Below, in pieces: positions 33,536-42,048 of a stretch of DNA of 42,170 nucleotides. The notes beneath the pieces were generated by a model that had not been told where the DNA came from, did not search any database, and was given only the letters and a program-made list of their open reading frames with translations. Source of the stretch: Candidatus Ectomicrobium neotermitis (GTDB taxonomy: Bacteria; Elusimicrobiota; Endomicrobiia; Endomicrobiales; Endomicrobiaceae); contig JAITBH010000044.1 of NCBI GenBank assembly GCA_031283745.1, positions 1 through 42,170 on the forward strand. The letters run 5' to 3'. Within the stretch, counting starts at the first letter, position 1. Every line of letters begins with the position of its first letter. The position numbers and the translations under genes are program-made.

Positions 33536-34624
33536 TTACCTCAGTTTAAGCGACACAAAAGAGAGGATTGCCAAAATTATCCCGACAATCCAAAACCTTA
33601 TTGTGACCTTTGTCTCTGAAAGCCCGCCGAGTTCATAATGATGGTGAAGCGGAGCCATTCTAAAAACTCTTTTTTTGGTTCTCTTAAAGAAAACAATTTG
33701 TATGAGAACAGAAATTGCCTCTACAACAAAAATCCCGCCTAAAAGTATCAAGATCAATTCTTGCTTTATAAAAACTGCCGACATACCAAGCACCCCGCCT
33801 AAAAACAAACTGCCCGTATCCCCCATAAAAATCTCCGCAGGGTGAGAATTAAACCAAAGGAAGCCAAGCCCTGCCCCAACGATTGCAAAAAGGAAAACGC
33901 AAATTTCTGCAGCTCCTGAAACGGGAACTATTTTTAAGTAATTAGCGACCTCAATATGCCCTGCAAAATATGCAAACAAAGCCAAAGAAAAACTTACGAT
34001 GACAATGCAGACAATGGCAAGACCATCAAGCCCGTCTGTGAGATTTACGGCATTAGAACTCCCGACGATCTCCACCATCACAAAGACAATGTAGAGATAG
34101 GAAAGGTTGACAAAAACTTCTTTTAAGAAAGGGATGTTTACTAAAGCACCGTAGGCAGCATTTGGAGGAAAGAAAAAAACAAACAGTGCAACGCATAGGG
34201 CAAAAAATGTCTGCCATAAAAGTTTCCCGCGGATAGAGATACCCTTTGAATTGTTTTTGATGAGCTTGAGATAGTCGTCGTAAAACCCTAAAAACCCAAG
34301 ATAAAGCACTGCAAACAAAAGGAGAAGAATGAAGCGATTGTCGAGCCTTGCCCAGAGCAAAACCGAAATGAGCATAGAGGCAAGAATAAGCAAGCCGCCC
34401 ATTGTGGGCGTGCCGTTTTTTGACTTGTGGGAAGCCGGTCCGTCTGATCTGATAGTTTGATGAATTTTTAAGGCCTTCATTTTCCTTATGAAAAATGGGC
34501 CGAGAGTTATTGAAATAACCAAGCTCGTAAGCACCGCACCGCAAGCACGAAAAGTTATGTATTGAAAAACATTAAATGGAGTAAAAAACTCTCTTAGTAG
34601 GTCATAAAACAAATAATAAAACAC
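33536..34624 (-). CDS. mraY: Phospho-MurNAc-pentapeptide transferase
   Basis: Inner-membrane enzyme that moves phospho-MurNAc-pentapeptide from UDP onto undecaprenyl phosphate, forming lipid I. It has 362 residues with about ten membrane segments. Signatures: FFIRKMKALKIHQTIRSDGP, KNGTPTMGGLLIL, FGFYDDYLK-like LGFYDDYLKLIKNNSKG, NLTDGLDGLA with catalytic Asp residues, and FMGDTGSLFLGG and RMAPLHHHYEL. The start is a GTG preceded by GAGGGGG; no better ATG exists. It sits ten bases behind murF. Confidence 0.97.
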   Translation of the reverse strand: MFYYLFYDLLREFFTPFNVFQYITFRACGAVLTSLVISITLGPFFIRKMKALKIHQTIRSDGPASHKSKNGTPTMGGLLILASMLISVLLWARLDNRFILLLLFAVLYLGFLGFYDDYLKLIKNNSKGISIRGKLLWQTFFALCVALFVFFFPPNAAYGALVNIPFLKEVFVNLSYLYIVFVMVEIVGSSNAVNLTDGLDGLAIVCIVIVSFSLALFAYFAGHIEVANYLKIVPVSGAAEICVFLFAIVGAGLGFLWFNSHPAEIFMGDTGSLFLGGVLGMSAVFIKQELILILLGGIFVVEAISVLIQIVFFKRTKKRVFRMAPLHHHYELGGLSETKVTIRFWIVGIILAILSFVSLKLR

Positions 34625-34634
34625 TTTTCCCCCT

Positions 34635-36008
34635 CTATTTTTTTAACGATTTATATATTTCCTCTAACTTCATTCCTCTTGACCCCTTAAACAAAACGAC
34701 TGATTTCTCGTTGAAGGATTCTTTTTTTATTTCATCGATTAGATCTTTTGGATTTTCAGCATAAAAAGCCTTGTCGCCTAAAACCTCTTTTGCATTCTTC
34801 ATTTTTTTGCCGACCAAATAGACTGATTTGACATTCTGTTTGTCGACGAACTGCCCCAGCTCTTTGTGGTATTTGTCCGCCTCCTCGCCAAGCTCAAGCA
34901 TATCTCCTAAAACAAGTGTTATCTCTTTGTCAGCATAAGCGGTATAGACTGTTTGAATGGATTCTTTCATAGATGAGGGGTTGGCATTGTAGGCATCATT
35001 GACGAAAACACTTTTGTCTGAATTAGTTTCCGCCTGCATTCGCATATCAGGCGGGCAAAAATTTTCAAGACCCCGCTTTATCTCCAAAAAAGAAAAATCA
35101 AACGACCAAGCAGCAGCAGAAGCCGCAAGAGCGTTTGATATGTTCATTCTCCCTTTTGCAGGAAGTTTGACGGAAAATTTATTGTTGTGGATAAAAACTT
35201 CAAAACTCATTTTCCCATTTTCAAAAAGGATATTGTCGGCAAAAACATCAGCCAAATTGTTGGTCAAGGAAAAAGTGATTATTTTCTTGTTGCTATATTT
35301 CGTGAGGTCTCTTAGATATGGGTCGTCAAGGTTTACGATGATGGTGCAATCGTCTGAAACATTGTTAAAAAGCTCCACCTTTTCCTCATATACGCCGCGA
35401 AGCGTCTTGAAAGTTTCAAGGTGGGAATAACCGATATTTGTAATCACGGCAGCCTGAGGGTTTACGATTTTAGTAAGCGTTTTTATCTCTCCAAAGACAG
35501 ATGTTCCGATCTCAAAAACGCCGTATCTGTCTGAGGAGTCTAAATCTAAAAGTGAAAGAGGAAGCCCAATTCTGTTGTTTAAGTTGCCTTTGTTGCAGGC
35601 AGTTTTGGCTCTACATTTTAAGATGGAATAAATCATTTCTTTGGTGGTCGTTTTCCCGTTTGAACCTGTTAGAGCTATGAGTTGAATGTTTTGAAATTTG
35701 TTTCGGTAGGTTTTTGATAGGCCGCCGAGGGCGGTCAATGTGTCGCTAACTTTGACAAATGAAAACCCCTGCTTAAAGGTTGAGAGGTCTATGGTGTCGC
35801 TAAAAACTATTCCTGCTGCTCCATTGTTGACGGCATCTTTGATGAAATTATGACCGTCAAATTTGCTGCCTTTGAGAGCAAAAAACATCTGACCTTTTTT
35901 TATGGAACGCGAATCGACGGAAATAGATTTAACCAAAGTGTCCATTTTGCCCGACAAAATTTTTCCATTTACTGCCGCTGATAAACATTTAAGAGTTATT
36001 GCTTCCAT
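34635..36008 (-). CDS. murF: UDP-MurNAc-tripeptide-D-alanyl-D-alanine ligase
   Basis: ATP-dependent ligase that adds D-Ala-D-Ala to the UDP-MurNAc-tripeptide. It has about 457 residues. It shows SVDSRSIKKGQMFFALKG in the N-terminal domain, the ATP loop ALTGSNGKTTTKEMI near 115, and FVNDAYNANPSSMKES. The frame overlaps the end of murE; I take the ATG, 12 bases after AAGGAG, but a TTG three codons further up, 3 bases after AAGGAG, is an alternative, so the N terminus is uncertain by three residues. Confidence 0.95.
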   Translation of the reverse strand: MEAITLKCLSAAVNGKILSGKMDTLVKSISVDSRSIKKGQMFFALKGSKFDGHNFIKDAVNNGAAGIVFSDTIDLSTFKQGFSFVKVSDTLTALGGLSKTYRNKFQNIQLIALTGSNGKTTTKEMIYSILKCRAKTACNKGNLNNRIGLPLSLLDLDSSDRYGVFEIGTSVFGEIKTLTKIVNPQAAVITNIGYSHLETFKTLRGVYEEKVELFNNVSDDCTIIVNLDDPYLRDLTKYSNKKIITFSLTNNLADVFADNILFENGKMSFEVFIHNNKFSVKLPAKGRMNISNALAASAAAWSFDFSFLEIKRGLENFCPPDMRMQAETNSDKSVFVNDAYNANPSSMKESIQTVYTAYADKEITLVLGDMLELGEEADKYHKELGQFVDKQNVKSVYLVGKKMKNAKEVLGDKAFYAENPKDLIDEIKKESFNEKSVVLFKGSRGMKLEEIYKSLKK

Positions 36009-37542
36009 CGAAATCAAATTCTCCTTGTGATGCCTTCTTGTTGGCTTTCTTGCTCTTTTGCTTTAGCGACAAAAGCTTTGAGGCAATCTCTCTGTCGTCA
36101 AAATGAATCTTTTCTGTGCCAATAATCTGATAGTCCTCATGACCTTTGCCTGCCAACAAAATAATGTCGCCCCGCACAGCCATCGCTATTGCCTCTTTAA
36201 TAGCAGTCTCCCTGTCAACAACAACCTTATAATTGGAAAGTCCGCTTCTCTTAAAACCGACCTCAATATCCAAAATAATTTTTTGCGGGCTTTCTGTTCG
36301 GGGATTATCTGAGGTAACAAAAACGAAGTCGCTCATCTTTGCAGAAACCTCTCCCATCTTTGCCCTCTTCAACCTATCCCTATCTCCGCCGCAGCCAAAG
36401 ACCGTGATGATCCTTGCGGGCTTTATTTGCCTGATGGCGCTCAAAACATTTTTTAAGGCATCGTCTGTATGTGCATAATCCACAATAACATCAAAGTTCA
36501 AACCCTGACTGTCCACTTTCTCAAGCCTCCCCGGTGCAAGCCGCGAAGCCCTTAAACCATTGACTGCCGCTTCAAAATCTATGCCGCATGAAATCGCTGC
36601 CGCCAAAGAAGCCAAAACATTATAAATGTTGTGCTGGCCGATATGCTTAATCTCAACCTTGTCTAATCTCCCATTTGGAGAAACCAAAGAAAAAGAACTG
36701 CCCGTATTTGAAATGGAAATATTTTCTGCCCTAAATGCTGCATTGGCATTGTCTTTTGTCGAATACAAAACCGTGCAAACATCTGGAGGAATAAGCCCTA
36801 CAAGCTGCACACCATATTCGTCATCGATATTGATGACTGCACTTTTTGTCCCGCTCTTTTTACCGTTTGCTAACCCCTTAAATAGAAGTGCCTTTGCACC
36901 AAAATACTCCTCAATGTTTTTATGGAAATCTAAATGGTCTTGAGTCAAATTCGTCCAGACAGAAACATCAAACTCAATGCCGGCAGTTCGTCCCAAAGCC
37001 AAAGCGTGAGATGAGACCTCTATCACAAGACATTTAATTCCGCTGTCTGCCATATCCCTCATCAACCTAAATAAGTCCGCAGATTGAGGAGTGGTATTTG
37101 GAGAGGGCATCACCTTATCTCCGTAGCGATAATTTATGGTTCCTATCACCCCGCAGGGTATACCGACATAAGACAAAATACTTTCAATCATATAGCTGAT
37201 AGTTGTCTTGCCATTGGTGCCTGTTACGCCGATGATTTTTAACTCCTGATCGGGGTTCCTGTAGAACTTCCTGCAAAAGACCGACATAAAAGCAAAGACA
37301 TCCTCAACAACAATCTGTGAAACAGCCAAGTTCTCTTTCTTTGAATCCGAAATAATTAAAGTTGCACCTTTAGAGACCGCATCGCTGATGAAGTTCTTAC
37401 CATTAGTAAAGTGTCCGTCAAGAGCAAAAAAAGCCCAACCTTTTTTTACCGTTCTTGAGTCATAAGAGATACCTTTTATCTCAATGTCCTCATTGCCAAA
37501 AAATAAAACACTGTCAAAAGGAAACATTTCTTTTAATTTCAT
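35989..37542 (-). CDS. murE: UDP-MurNAc-L-alanyl-D-glutamate-2,6-diaminopimelate ligase
   Basis: Adds the third amino acid of the peptidoglycan stem. It has 517 residues with Mur ligase domains: SYDSRTVKKGWAFFAL at the front, the ATP loop GVTGTNGKTTISYMIES near 115, and LTQDHLDFHKNIEEYF. The substrate motif is SDNPRTESP; the DNPR form points to meso-diaminopimelate rather than lysine. A Lys-rich tail (KQKSKKANKKAS) ends the protein. The ATG lies three bases after the ftsI stop with only a weak ribosome site, so it is probably translated by coupling. Confidence 0.97.
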   Translation of the reverse strand: MKLKEMFPFDSVLFFGNEDIEIKGISYDSRTVKKGWAFFALDGHFTNGKNFISDAVSKGATLIISDSKKENLAVSQIVVEDVFAFMSVFCRKFYRNPDQELKIIGVTGTNGKTTISYMIESILSYVGIPCGVIGTINYRYGDKVMPSPNTTPQSADLFRLMRDMADSGIKCLVIEVSSHALALGRTAGIEFDVSVWTNLTQDHLDFHKNIEEYFGAKALLFKGLANGKKSGTKSAVINIDDEYGVQLVGLIPPDVCTVLYSTKDNANAAFRAENISISNTGSSFSLVSPNGRLDKVEIKHIGQHNIYNVLASLAAAISCGIDFEAAVNGLRASRLAPGRLEKVDSQGLNFDVIVDYAHTDDALKNVLSAIRQIKPARIITVFGCGGDRDRLKRAKMGEVSAKMSDFVFVTSDNPRTESPQKIILDIEVGFKRSGLSNYKVVVDRETAIKEAIAMAVRGDIILLAGKGHEDYQIIGTEKIHFDDREIASKLLSLKQKSKKANKKASQGEFDFDGSNNS

Positions 37543-37545
37543 TTT

Positions 37546-39222
37546 TCACTCATCCTTTGGAATATTTAAATATGCAGCAATTCTTTGAGCAATCCTCTTA
37601 AAAACTGGAGCCGAAATAGACGACGCATAATAATCTCCGACAGGCTCGTCTACTAAAATCAAAATCACAATCTCAGGGTTAGACGCAGGAAACATTCCCG
37701 CAAAAGAGGATATGTAATGTTTTTTTGAATAGGTTTTCGTTGTTGGGTCATACTTCTGGGCTGTTCCAGTTTTTCCTGCAACGGAATAACCAGAAACTTT
37801 TGCAGCTCTGCCTGTGCCTTTCTCAACGACTGCCGTCAAAATTTGCCTCATCTCTTTGACAGTCTCGGAACTGACGACACGGCGGGTTTGTGTTGGAGCA
37901 AAATGTTGAGACAAGCCCTGACCGTCAATCTCTTTAACTATCACTGGTTTCATCAACACGCCGTCATTAGCTAAGACCGAAAAAGCACCGACCATCTGTA
38001 TTGCGGTTACTGCTATGCCCTGACCAAAAGAAGCTGACGGCAAATAAAAATTATCCCACTGCCTAACATCTGAAATTTTTCCGCGGGCTTCACCGGGAAG
38101 CTCTATCCCGCTCAAAGAATAAAAACCAAACTTGCGCATATACATATAAAAGGAGTCCTTGCCGATTTTTTGTGCGATCTTGACCACTCCGATATTTGAG
38201 GACATCGCCATAATGGTTTCAACTGATGCCCTGCCGCTGATTATGTGGTCATCATTTATTCGATGTCCGCCAATTTTCATAGAGCCATTTTCAAGAAAGA
38301 AAGAATCAGTGAGATTTATTTCCCCCATATCTAAAGCTGCTGCAACTACAACGATCTTGAAGGTTGAACCCGGTTCAAACATATCGCTTACGGCATAATT
38401 TCTTAAAGAGGCGAGGCTCATTATTTTTTCTGAGGGCGAAAAATCTGGGAGAGTAACCATTGCTAAAATCTCTCCCGTTTTTGGGTTCTGAACTATGCCG
38501 ACAGCGTTCTTTGCTTTGCTCTGCACAAGGGCTTTTTTTAGCTCTTGCTCAACGATGAATTGGATGTTCATATCTATGGTGAGTTGAACGGTCGAACCAT
38601 TTATATCTGACTTATCTACGATCTCTTCAGAAAGTATCGAGCCTGTCCCATCGCGTTTTTGCTTTAAGCGGACATTAGTTCCGCTGAGATAGCTCTCAAA
38701 TTCCTGCTCCACCCCAGACATCCCTTTTCCGTCGGTGCCGATAACTCCAAGTATGTGGGCGCTCATGCTTCCCTCTGGATACTGCCTTGTATATTTGCTT
38801 TCAAAACCTATACCAGCAACATTTTGCTTTCGAATTTTTTCTACGACATCCTCAGACAAGTTATATGCAACTGGAACATAAGAGTTGTCGCCTAAGGCTT
38901 GTAATGAATTTTGTTTGAAGGTTATGGCGTTGTCGCTCAACACTTTTTTTACTGCCTGAAAATCAGAAATTTTTCTTGCATCAAGAAACACAACATATCG
39001 CCTTATGCTTGTGGCAAGAATTCTTCCGTTTGCGTCTAAAATGTCTCCCCGCTTTGCCTCTTCAATGCTTTCACGTCCTATCAACCTTGAGACCATCTTG
39101 TTTATCGTCGAGGAATAAATGATCTGAACATAACCCAGCCGCAGTATCAGAAGTAGGAAACCCAAGAACACGCAGCCCTTCACGAACTTGATTCTTGCGG
39201 TTGACTTATCGGGAGTTTTCAT
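37546..39222 (-). CDS. ftsI: Division-specific class B penicillin-binding protein FtsI
   Basis: Septal peptidoglycan transpeptidase, 558 residues, with one N-terminal membrane anchor (about 15-35, GCVFLGFLLLILRLGYVQII). A class B dimerisation domain has RGDILDANGRILATS. The transpeptidase domain has FEPGSTFKIVV (SxxK, active Ser), AMSSNIGVV (SxN) and VAGKTGTAQKYD (KTG). No C-terminal PASTA domain is present. I take the ATG just after the ftsL stop; a GTG overlapping that stop is possible and would add three residues. Partner genes ftsL and ftsW are in the same run. Confidence 0.96.
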   Translation of the reverse strand: MKTPDKSTARIKFVKGCVFLGFLLLILRLGYVQIIYSSTINKMVSRLIGRESIEEAKRGDILDANGRILATSIRRYVVFLDARKISDFQAVKKVLSDNAITFKQNSLQALGDNSYVPVAYNLSEDVVEKIRKQNVAGIGFESKYTRQYPEGSMSAHILGVIGTDGKGMSGVEQEFESYLSGTNVRLKQKRDGTGSILSEEIVDKSDINGSTVQLTIDMNIQFIVEQELKKALVQSKAKNAVGIVQNPKTGEILAMVTLPDFSPSEKIMSLASLRNYAVSDMFEPGSTFKIVVVAAALDMGEINLTDSFFLENGSMKIGGHRINDDHIISGRASVETIMAMSSNIGVVKIAQKIGKDSFYMYMRKFGFYSLSGIELPGEARGKISDVRQWDNFYLPSASFGQGIAVTAIQMVGAFSVLANDGVLMKPVIVKEIDGQGLSQHFAPTQTRRVVSSETVKEMRQILTAVVEKGTGRAAKVSGYSVAGKTGTAQKYDPTTKTYSKKHYISSFAGMFPASNPEIVILILVDEPVGDYYASSISAPVFKRIAQRIAAYLNIPKDE

Positions 39223-39227
39223 ATGGA

Positions 39228-39488
39228 TCACAACCTAATGATCGATTGATCAACGGGTCTCTTCAAATTTTTCTCTTCGGAAATCCTGTGCATATTCTCG
39301 GTAGAAAGGCGAGAATCCCTGTTGAATTTCAAAGAATCATTTTCGTCTAATACTTTTTTGAGATGAGAATTTAACTGGCTCACTCGATAATTTAGTTCCT
39401 TTGCATATACCTGTTCCCACAAATACACAAACACGGCAAATATGCATAACCCCAAACACAGATAAAATTTTAATTTTTTCTTTTTCAT
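39228..39488 (-). CDS. ftsL: FtsL-like division protein
   Basis: A small 86-residue bitopic protein. It starts MKKKKLKFY, has one membrane segment (about 8-25, FYLCLGLCIFAVFVYLW), then a periplasmic helical stretch with heptad-like leucines (NYRVSQLNSHLKKVLDEN). Sequence similarity to known FtsL is low, as usual for this protein; the call rests on size, topology, coiled coil and position between rsmH and ftsI. The ATG overlaps the rsmH stop (ATGA); a longer frame upstream lies inside rsmH. Confidence 0.85.
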   Translation of the reverse strand: MKKKKLKFYLCLGLCIFAVFVYLWEQVYAKELNYRVSQLNSHLKKVLDENDSLKFNRDSRLSTENMHRISEEKNLKRPVDQSIIRL

Positions 39489-40354
39489 ATTTTTTGAGCA
39501 GCCCTCACCTTTGCACTTCTTGAACGCGGGTTTGTCAACATTTCTTCTGGAGAAGCACAAACAACTTTTTTGGTCAAAACCCTGTAAATGTTTTTTGCAG
39601 CATTGGCACGGAAATCTGTCTTTACAATCCTATCTTCAAGGGAATGGAAACTGATCACTACAATTCGTCCACCTAAAGCCAACAAAGAAGGGGCGGCACT
39701 TAAAAGTTCGTTGAGATTAGAAAGTTCATCATTGACAAAAATTCTTAGCGACTGAAACACCTTTGTGGCGGGATGGATTTTGCCCTCACCCTTTTTTGCA
39801 GCTCGAACAATTTCGGCAAGTTCCCTTCCTGAGTTAATTTTTCCTCTTTGCCGTCTATCGACGACAGCCCGTGCTATTTGTCTTGAAGCTCTTTCTTGGC
39901 CGTAACGATAAAAAATATCGGCAAGATCGCTTTCGCTAAAAGAATTCACAACTTCTTTGGCTGTCAAGGAATTTCGATTATCCATCCTCATATCAAGGAT
40001 GTCGGAGTTAAAAGAAAACCCCCTGTCTAAATCGTCAAACTGTTTTGAGGAGACACCTAAATCCGCCAAAATTCCATCGACTTTGTCTATGTTCAAATGA
40101 GAAAGAACTGCCTTGATATTTTTGAAGTTATCTCTAACAAACAAGACTCTGTTCCCAAAAAGATTTTCTTTTTTGCCAAATTGTTGATTGGAATGTTCGT
40201 CGCAATCTAAGGCGATCACTTTGATGTGGTCATTTTGATCAACTAAGTATTGCGTATGACCGCCTCCGCCGAAAGTAGCGTCTACATATAGACCGTTTGG
40301 ATTGCCGACAAGAAGACAGGAAACATCGGAAGGCATTACCGGAGTGTGATACAT
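39485..40354 (-). CDS. rsmH: 16S rRNA (cytosine(1402)-N(4))-methyltransferase RsmH (MraW)
   Basis: SAM-dependent methyltransferase of 289 residues that modifies C1402 in the 16S rRNA decoding centre. The N terminus MYHTPVMPSDV is typical, followed by the SAM loop DATFGGGGHTQYLV, DGILADLGVSSKQFDDLDRGFSF, MRMDN, and VFQSLRIFVNDEL. Near the end, VISFHSLEDRIVK and NPRSRSAKVRAA are signatures. The ATG overlaps the end of the upstream TauE-like gene (TAATATG), so translation is probably coupled. MraZ, the usual neighbour at the head of the cluster, is not present. Confidence 0.97.
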   Translation of the reverse strand: MYHTPVMPSDVSCLLVGNPNGLYVDATFGGGGHTQYLVDQNDHIKVIALDCDEHSNQQFGKKENLFGNRVLFVRDNFKNIKAVLSHLNIDKVDGILADLGVSSKQFDDLDRGFSFNSDILDMRMDNRNSLTAKEVVNSFSESDLADIFYRYGQERASRQIARAVVDRRQRGKINSGRELAEIVRAAKKGEGKIHPATKVFQSLRIFVNDELSNLNELLSAAPSLLALGGRIVVISFHSLEDRIVKTDFRANAAKNIYRVLTKKVVCASPEEMLTNPRSRSAKVRAAQKI

Positions 40355-40355
40355 A

Positions 40356-40712
40356 TTATTTGAAAAACAGCATTTTGCAGGCAACAACTATTAAGAAAAC
40401 GCCAAAACATTTCTTCAATATGTTCTCAGGCAACGACACGGCAATATGTGAGCTGATAAGCCCACCTAAAATAAAGCCGATACCAATCAAAACCACGACC
40501 TTCAAATCAACATAACCGTTTTTGTAATAGACAAGCATCGAGACGAAACTAAACATTATTATCCCTAAAGATGCCCCTTGTGCTTGATGCTGCCCCATCT
40601 TTAGAAAAATGGTCATCAGCGGAATCAAAATGAGACCGCCGCCGACACCAAACATCCCGCTGAGGATTCCTCCCGCAAATCCTATTGCTGCATAAATTGC
40701 TAACTGTTCCAT
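40356..40712 (-). CDS. Half-length TauE/SafE-family membrane protein
   Basis: A 118-residue inner-membrane protein with three or four hydrophobic segments, starting AIGFAGGILSGMFGVGGGLILIP, the signature of TauE/SafE (UPF0721) permeases. Full members have about 250 residues in two similar halves; this one is a single half and probably works as a dimer. The frame is intact and has a ribosome site (AAAAGGAAAAC), so it is not evidently a broken gene. The substrate is unknown; related proteins move sulfite, sulfoacetate or other organic anions. It lies between rnpB and rsmH, and its stop overlaps the rsmH start region. Confidence 0.85.
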   Translation of the reverse strand: MEQLAIYAAIGFAGGILSGMFGVGGGLILIPLMTIFLKMGQHQAQGASLGIIMFSFVSMLVYYKNGYVDLKVVVLIGIGFILGGLISSHIAVSLPENILKKCFGVFLIVVACKMLFFK

Positions 40713-40742
40713 TTGTTTTCCTTTTGTTTTGTCTAAAAAGTT

Positions 40743-41079
40743 TTAGCGGACTATACACCGAATTCTGTTCCCTGATAAATCAGGTTGGCAATCATTTCTC
40801 TGCCGTCAAGATCGCTCTTAACGGTCAAGCGGCGCAAAAACCGCCTTGCTTTCCGGTAAGGATTTAGCCGTTTCAATTTCTGCATTTCTGCAAAAACTTA
40901 TCCTCCGATTTTGTCGGGAGGATACTCTTAGAGTCTCCTCTAAGAACGTCTCTGTTCGCACCTCTGAGCTTACGCTCGGCAGGGGTTACCTGCTACCGTT
41001 TTTTTGGCATTTAAGCCAAAGTAAAGTTCGGACTTTCCTCCGCATATCGACGACATATACGGCGATTGCCCGTCCGCTA
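40743..41079 (-). ncRNA. rnpB: RNase P RNA
   Basis: The catalytic RNA that trims the 5' ends of tRNA precursors. On the minus strand the ends pair as helix P1 (AGCGGAC near 41078 with GTCCGCT near 40745). The 5' conserved core GGAGGAAAGTCCG is at 41041-41029, GCAGGTAACCCCTGCC follows as in P7-P10 regions, and the 3' conserved part reads AGAGAAATGATTGCC and then ACAGAATTCGGTGTATAG. The total of about 335 bases fits a bacterial A-type RNA. It starts a few bases after the stop of the zinc-ribbon gene and is followed at about 30 bases by the TauE-like gene, without a clear terminator, so it may be cut from a longer transcript. Exact ends are uncertain by a few bases. Confidence 0.93.
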
Positions 41080-41085
41080 AAAATT

Positions 41086-41796
41086 TCATTTTTTCAACAA
41101 TATTCTTGAACACCCATCGCAAAAAACTATCTCGGCACATTTCTGTATTTGGTTAAGAAGCTGAGGCCTTAACATTGTGCCGCAAGCACTGCAGGCATCT
41201 TTTTCAACAAGACAAATTCCCTGACCTCCGCGACCCTCACGAATACGTTCATATTGATCTATAAAGGTTTTGTCTATGAGCTTCTTTTGTTCTTCCCTGC
41301 TCATTTCGATGTTGCTAACTTCTTTTTGCTGGGTTTGAGTTACCTGTTCTATTTGTGCAATTTCATTTTTTACCTTGATCTCAAAATCCTTGAGATCTTT
41401 TTCTGCACTCTTTATAACAATAATTTCCTCATCAATTTTCATCATGGATTCCAGAATTTGATCTTCAATAAGTTCTTTATCGGCTTTAGCTTTTTCTATG
41501 TCGAGGAGGATTGCTTTGTATGCGTCATTTGATTTGACTGAATTGAGTTCTACGGAACGTTTGTTGATGGCTTCTTCTTTTGTGGCGAGGAGTGCTTCTT
41601 TTTCTTTCTTTAGTGAGTTCAAACTGACATAGTTTTTTTTGATGGTTTCGGTTTCAACTTTCTTGTTTTCTAATTCCAATTTCTTTTTTTCTATTTCCAA
41701 TGGAGCGGTTTGTATCTGCTTTTTGAGTTTTCCTATCGCTGTGTCGTATTGCTGCAACTCGTAAAGCGATTCCAAAATCTGTTTTAAGTTTTCCAT
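41086..41796 (-). CDS. C4-type zinc-ribbon coiled-coil protein (zf-RING_7 family)
   Basis: A 236-residue protein. Residues about 5-175 form long charged coiled coils (runs such as LEIEKKKLELENKKVET), and the C terminus holds a zinc ribbon with CSACG and, after about 18 residues, CDGC. Members of this family are widespread; some are reported to act in ribosome or RNA-related control, but I do not assign a role. The start taken is the ATG after AAAGGAAAA; the open frame continues upstream through a tRNA gene and that part is not coding. It is followed immediately by the RNase P RNA gene, and both probably share transcripts. Confidence 0.9.
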   Translation of the reverse strand: MENLKQILESLYELQQYDTAIGKLKKQIQTAPLEIEKKKLELENKKVETETIKKNYVSLNSLKKEKEALLATKEEAINKRSVELNSVKSNDAYKAILLDIEKAKADKELIEDQILESMMKIDEEIIVIKSAEKDLKDFEIKVKNEIAQIEQVTQTQQKEVSNIEMSREEQKKLIDKTFIDQYERIREGRGGQGICLVEKDACSACGTMLRPQLLNQIQKCAEIVFCDGCSRILLKK

Positions 41797-41831
41797 TGAA
41801 TTTTCCTTTTTTATGCACTCTTTTGGCTGAT

Positions 41832-41903
41832 TGGGTAGTGCAGGATTTGAACCTGCGACCGCTCGCGTGTGAGGCGAGTGCTCTTCCGCTGAGCTAACTA
41901 CCC
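41832..41903 (-). tRNA. tRNA-Val (CAC)
   Basis: On the minus strand a full cloverleaf is seen: acceptor GGGTAGT with ACTACCC, D-arm GCTCAGCGGAAGAGC, anticodon stem CTCGC/GCGAG with loop CTCACAC (anticodon CAC, reading GUG), and T-arm GCAGGTTCAAATCCTGC. The discriminator is A; CCA is not encoded. It lies 35 bases before the zinc-ribbon gene and just after a terminator hairpin. Confidence 0.95.
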
Positions 41904-41911
41904 ATAACATT

Positions 41912-41938
41912 AAAAAAACCCGCCTCAATTGCGGGTTT
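41912..41938 (-). terminator. Intrinsic terminator between the two tRNA genes
   Basis: AAACCCGC and GCGGGTTT pair over a 7-base loop and are followed on the minus strand by T7. It lies 15 bases after the first tRNA and about 10 bases before the 5' end of tRNA-Val, with no room for a separate promoter. Confidence 0.85.
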
Positions 41939-41952
41939 ATATCACTTCTCAT

Positions 41953-42026
41953 TGGGCCTGGTAGGACTTGAACCTACGACCATTCGATTATGAGTCGAGT
42001 GCTCTAACCAACTGAGCTACAGGCCC
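41953..42026 (-). tRNA. tRNA with CAT anticodon, probably Ile2 (or elongator Met)
   Basis: Cloverleaf on the minus strand: acceptor GGGCCTG/CAGGCCC, D-arm GCTCAGTTGGTTAGAGC, anticodon loop CTCATAA with stem CTCGA/TCGAA (outermost C-A mismatch), and T-arm GTAGGTTCAAGTCCTAC. CCA is not encoded. The acceptor stem starts like bacterial tRNA-Ile, and the CGACTCATAATCG segment followed by TGGTCG resembles tRNA-Ile2, whose C34 is changed to lysidine. Initiator tRNA is unlikely, since the three G-C pairs of the initiator anticodon stem are missing. Elongator Met remains possible. Confidence 0.9.
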
Positions 42027-42048
42027 GCTCCTGCTTTAAGATGGGGCG

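Noticed and set aside
40846..41109. Rightward open frame of 87 codons
   Set aside because: It is antisense to the RNase P RNA, whose conserved sequences explain this stretch.
41797..41952. Upstream extension of the zinc-ribbon frame
   Set aside because: It passes straight through tRNA-Val and a terminator; the ATG at 41796 has a proper ribosome site and gives the family N terminus.
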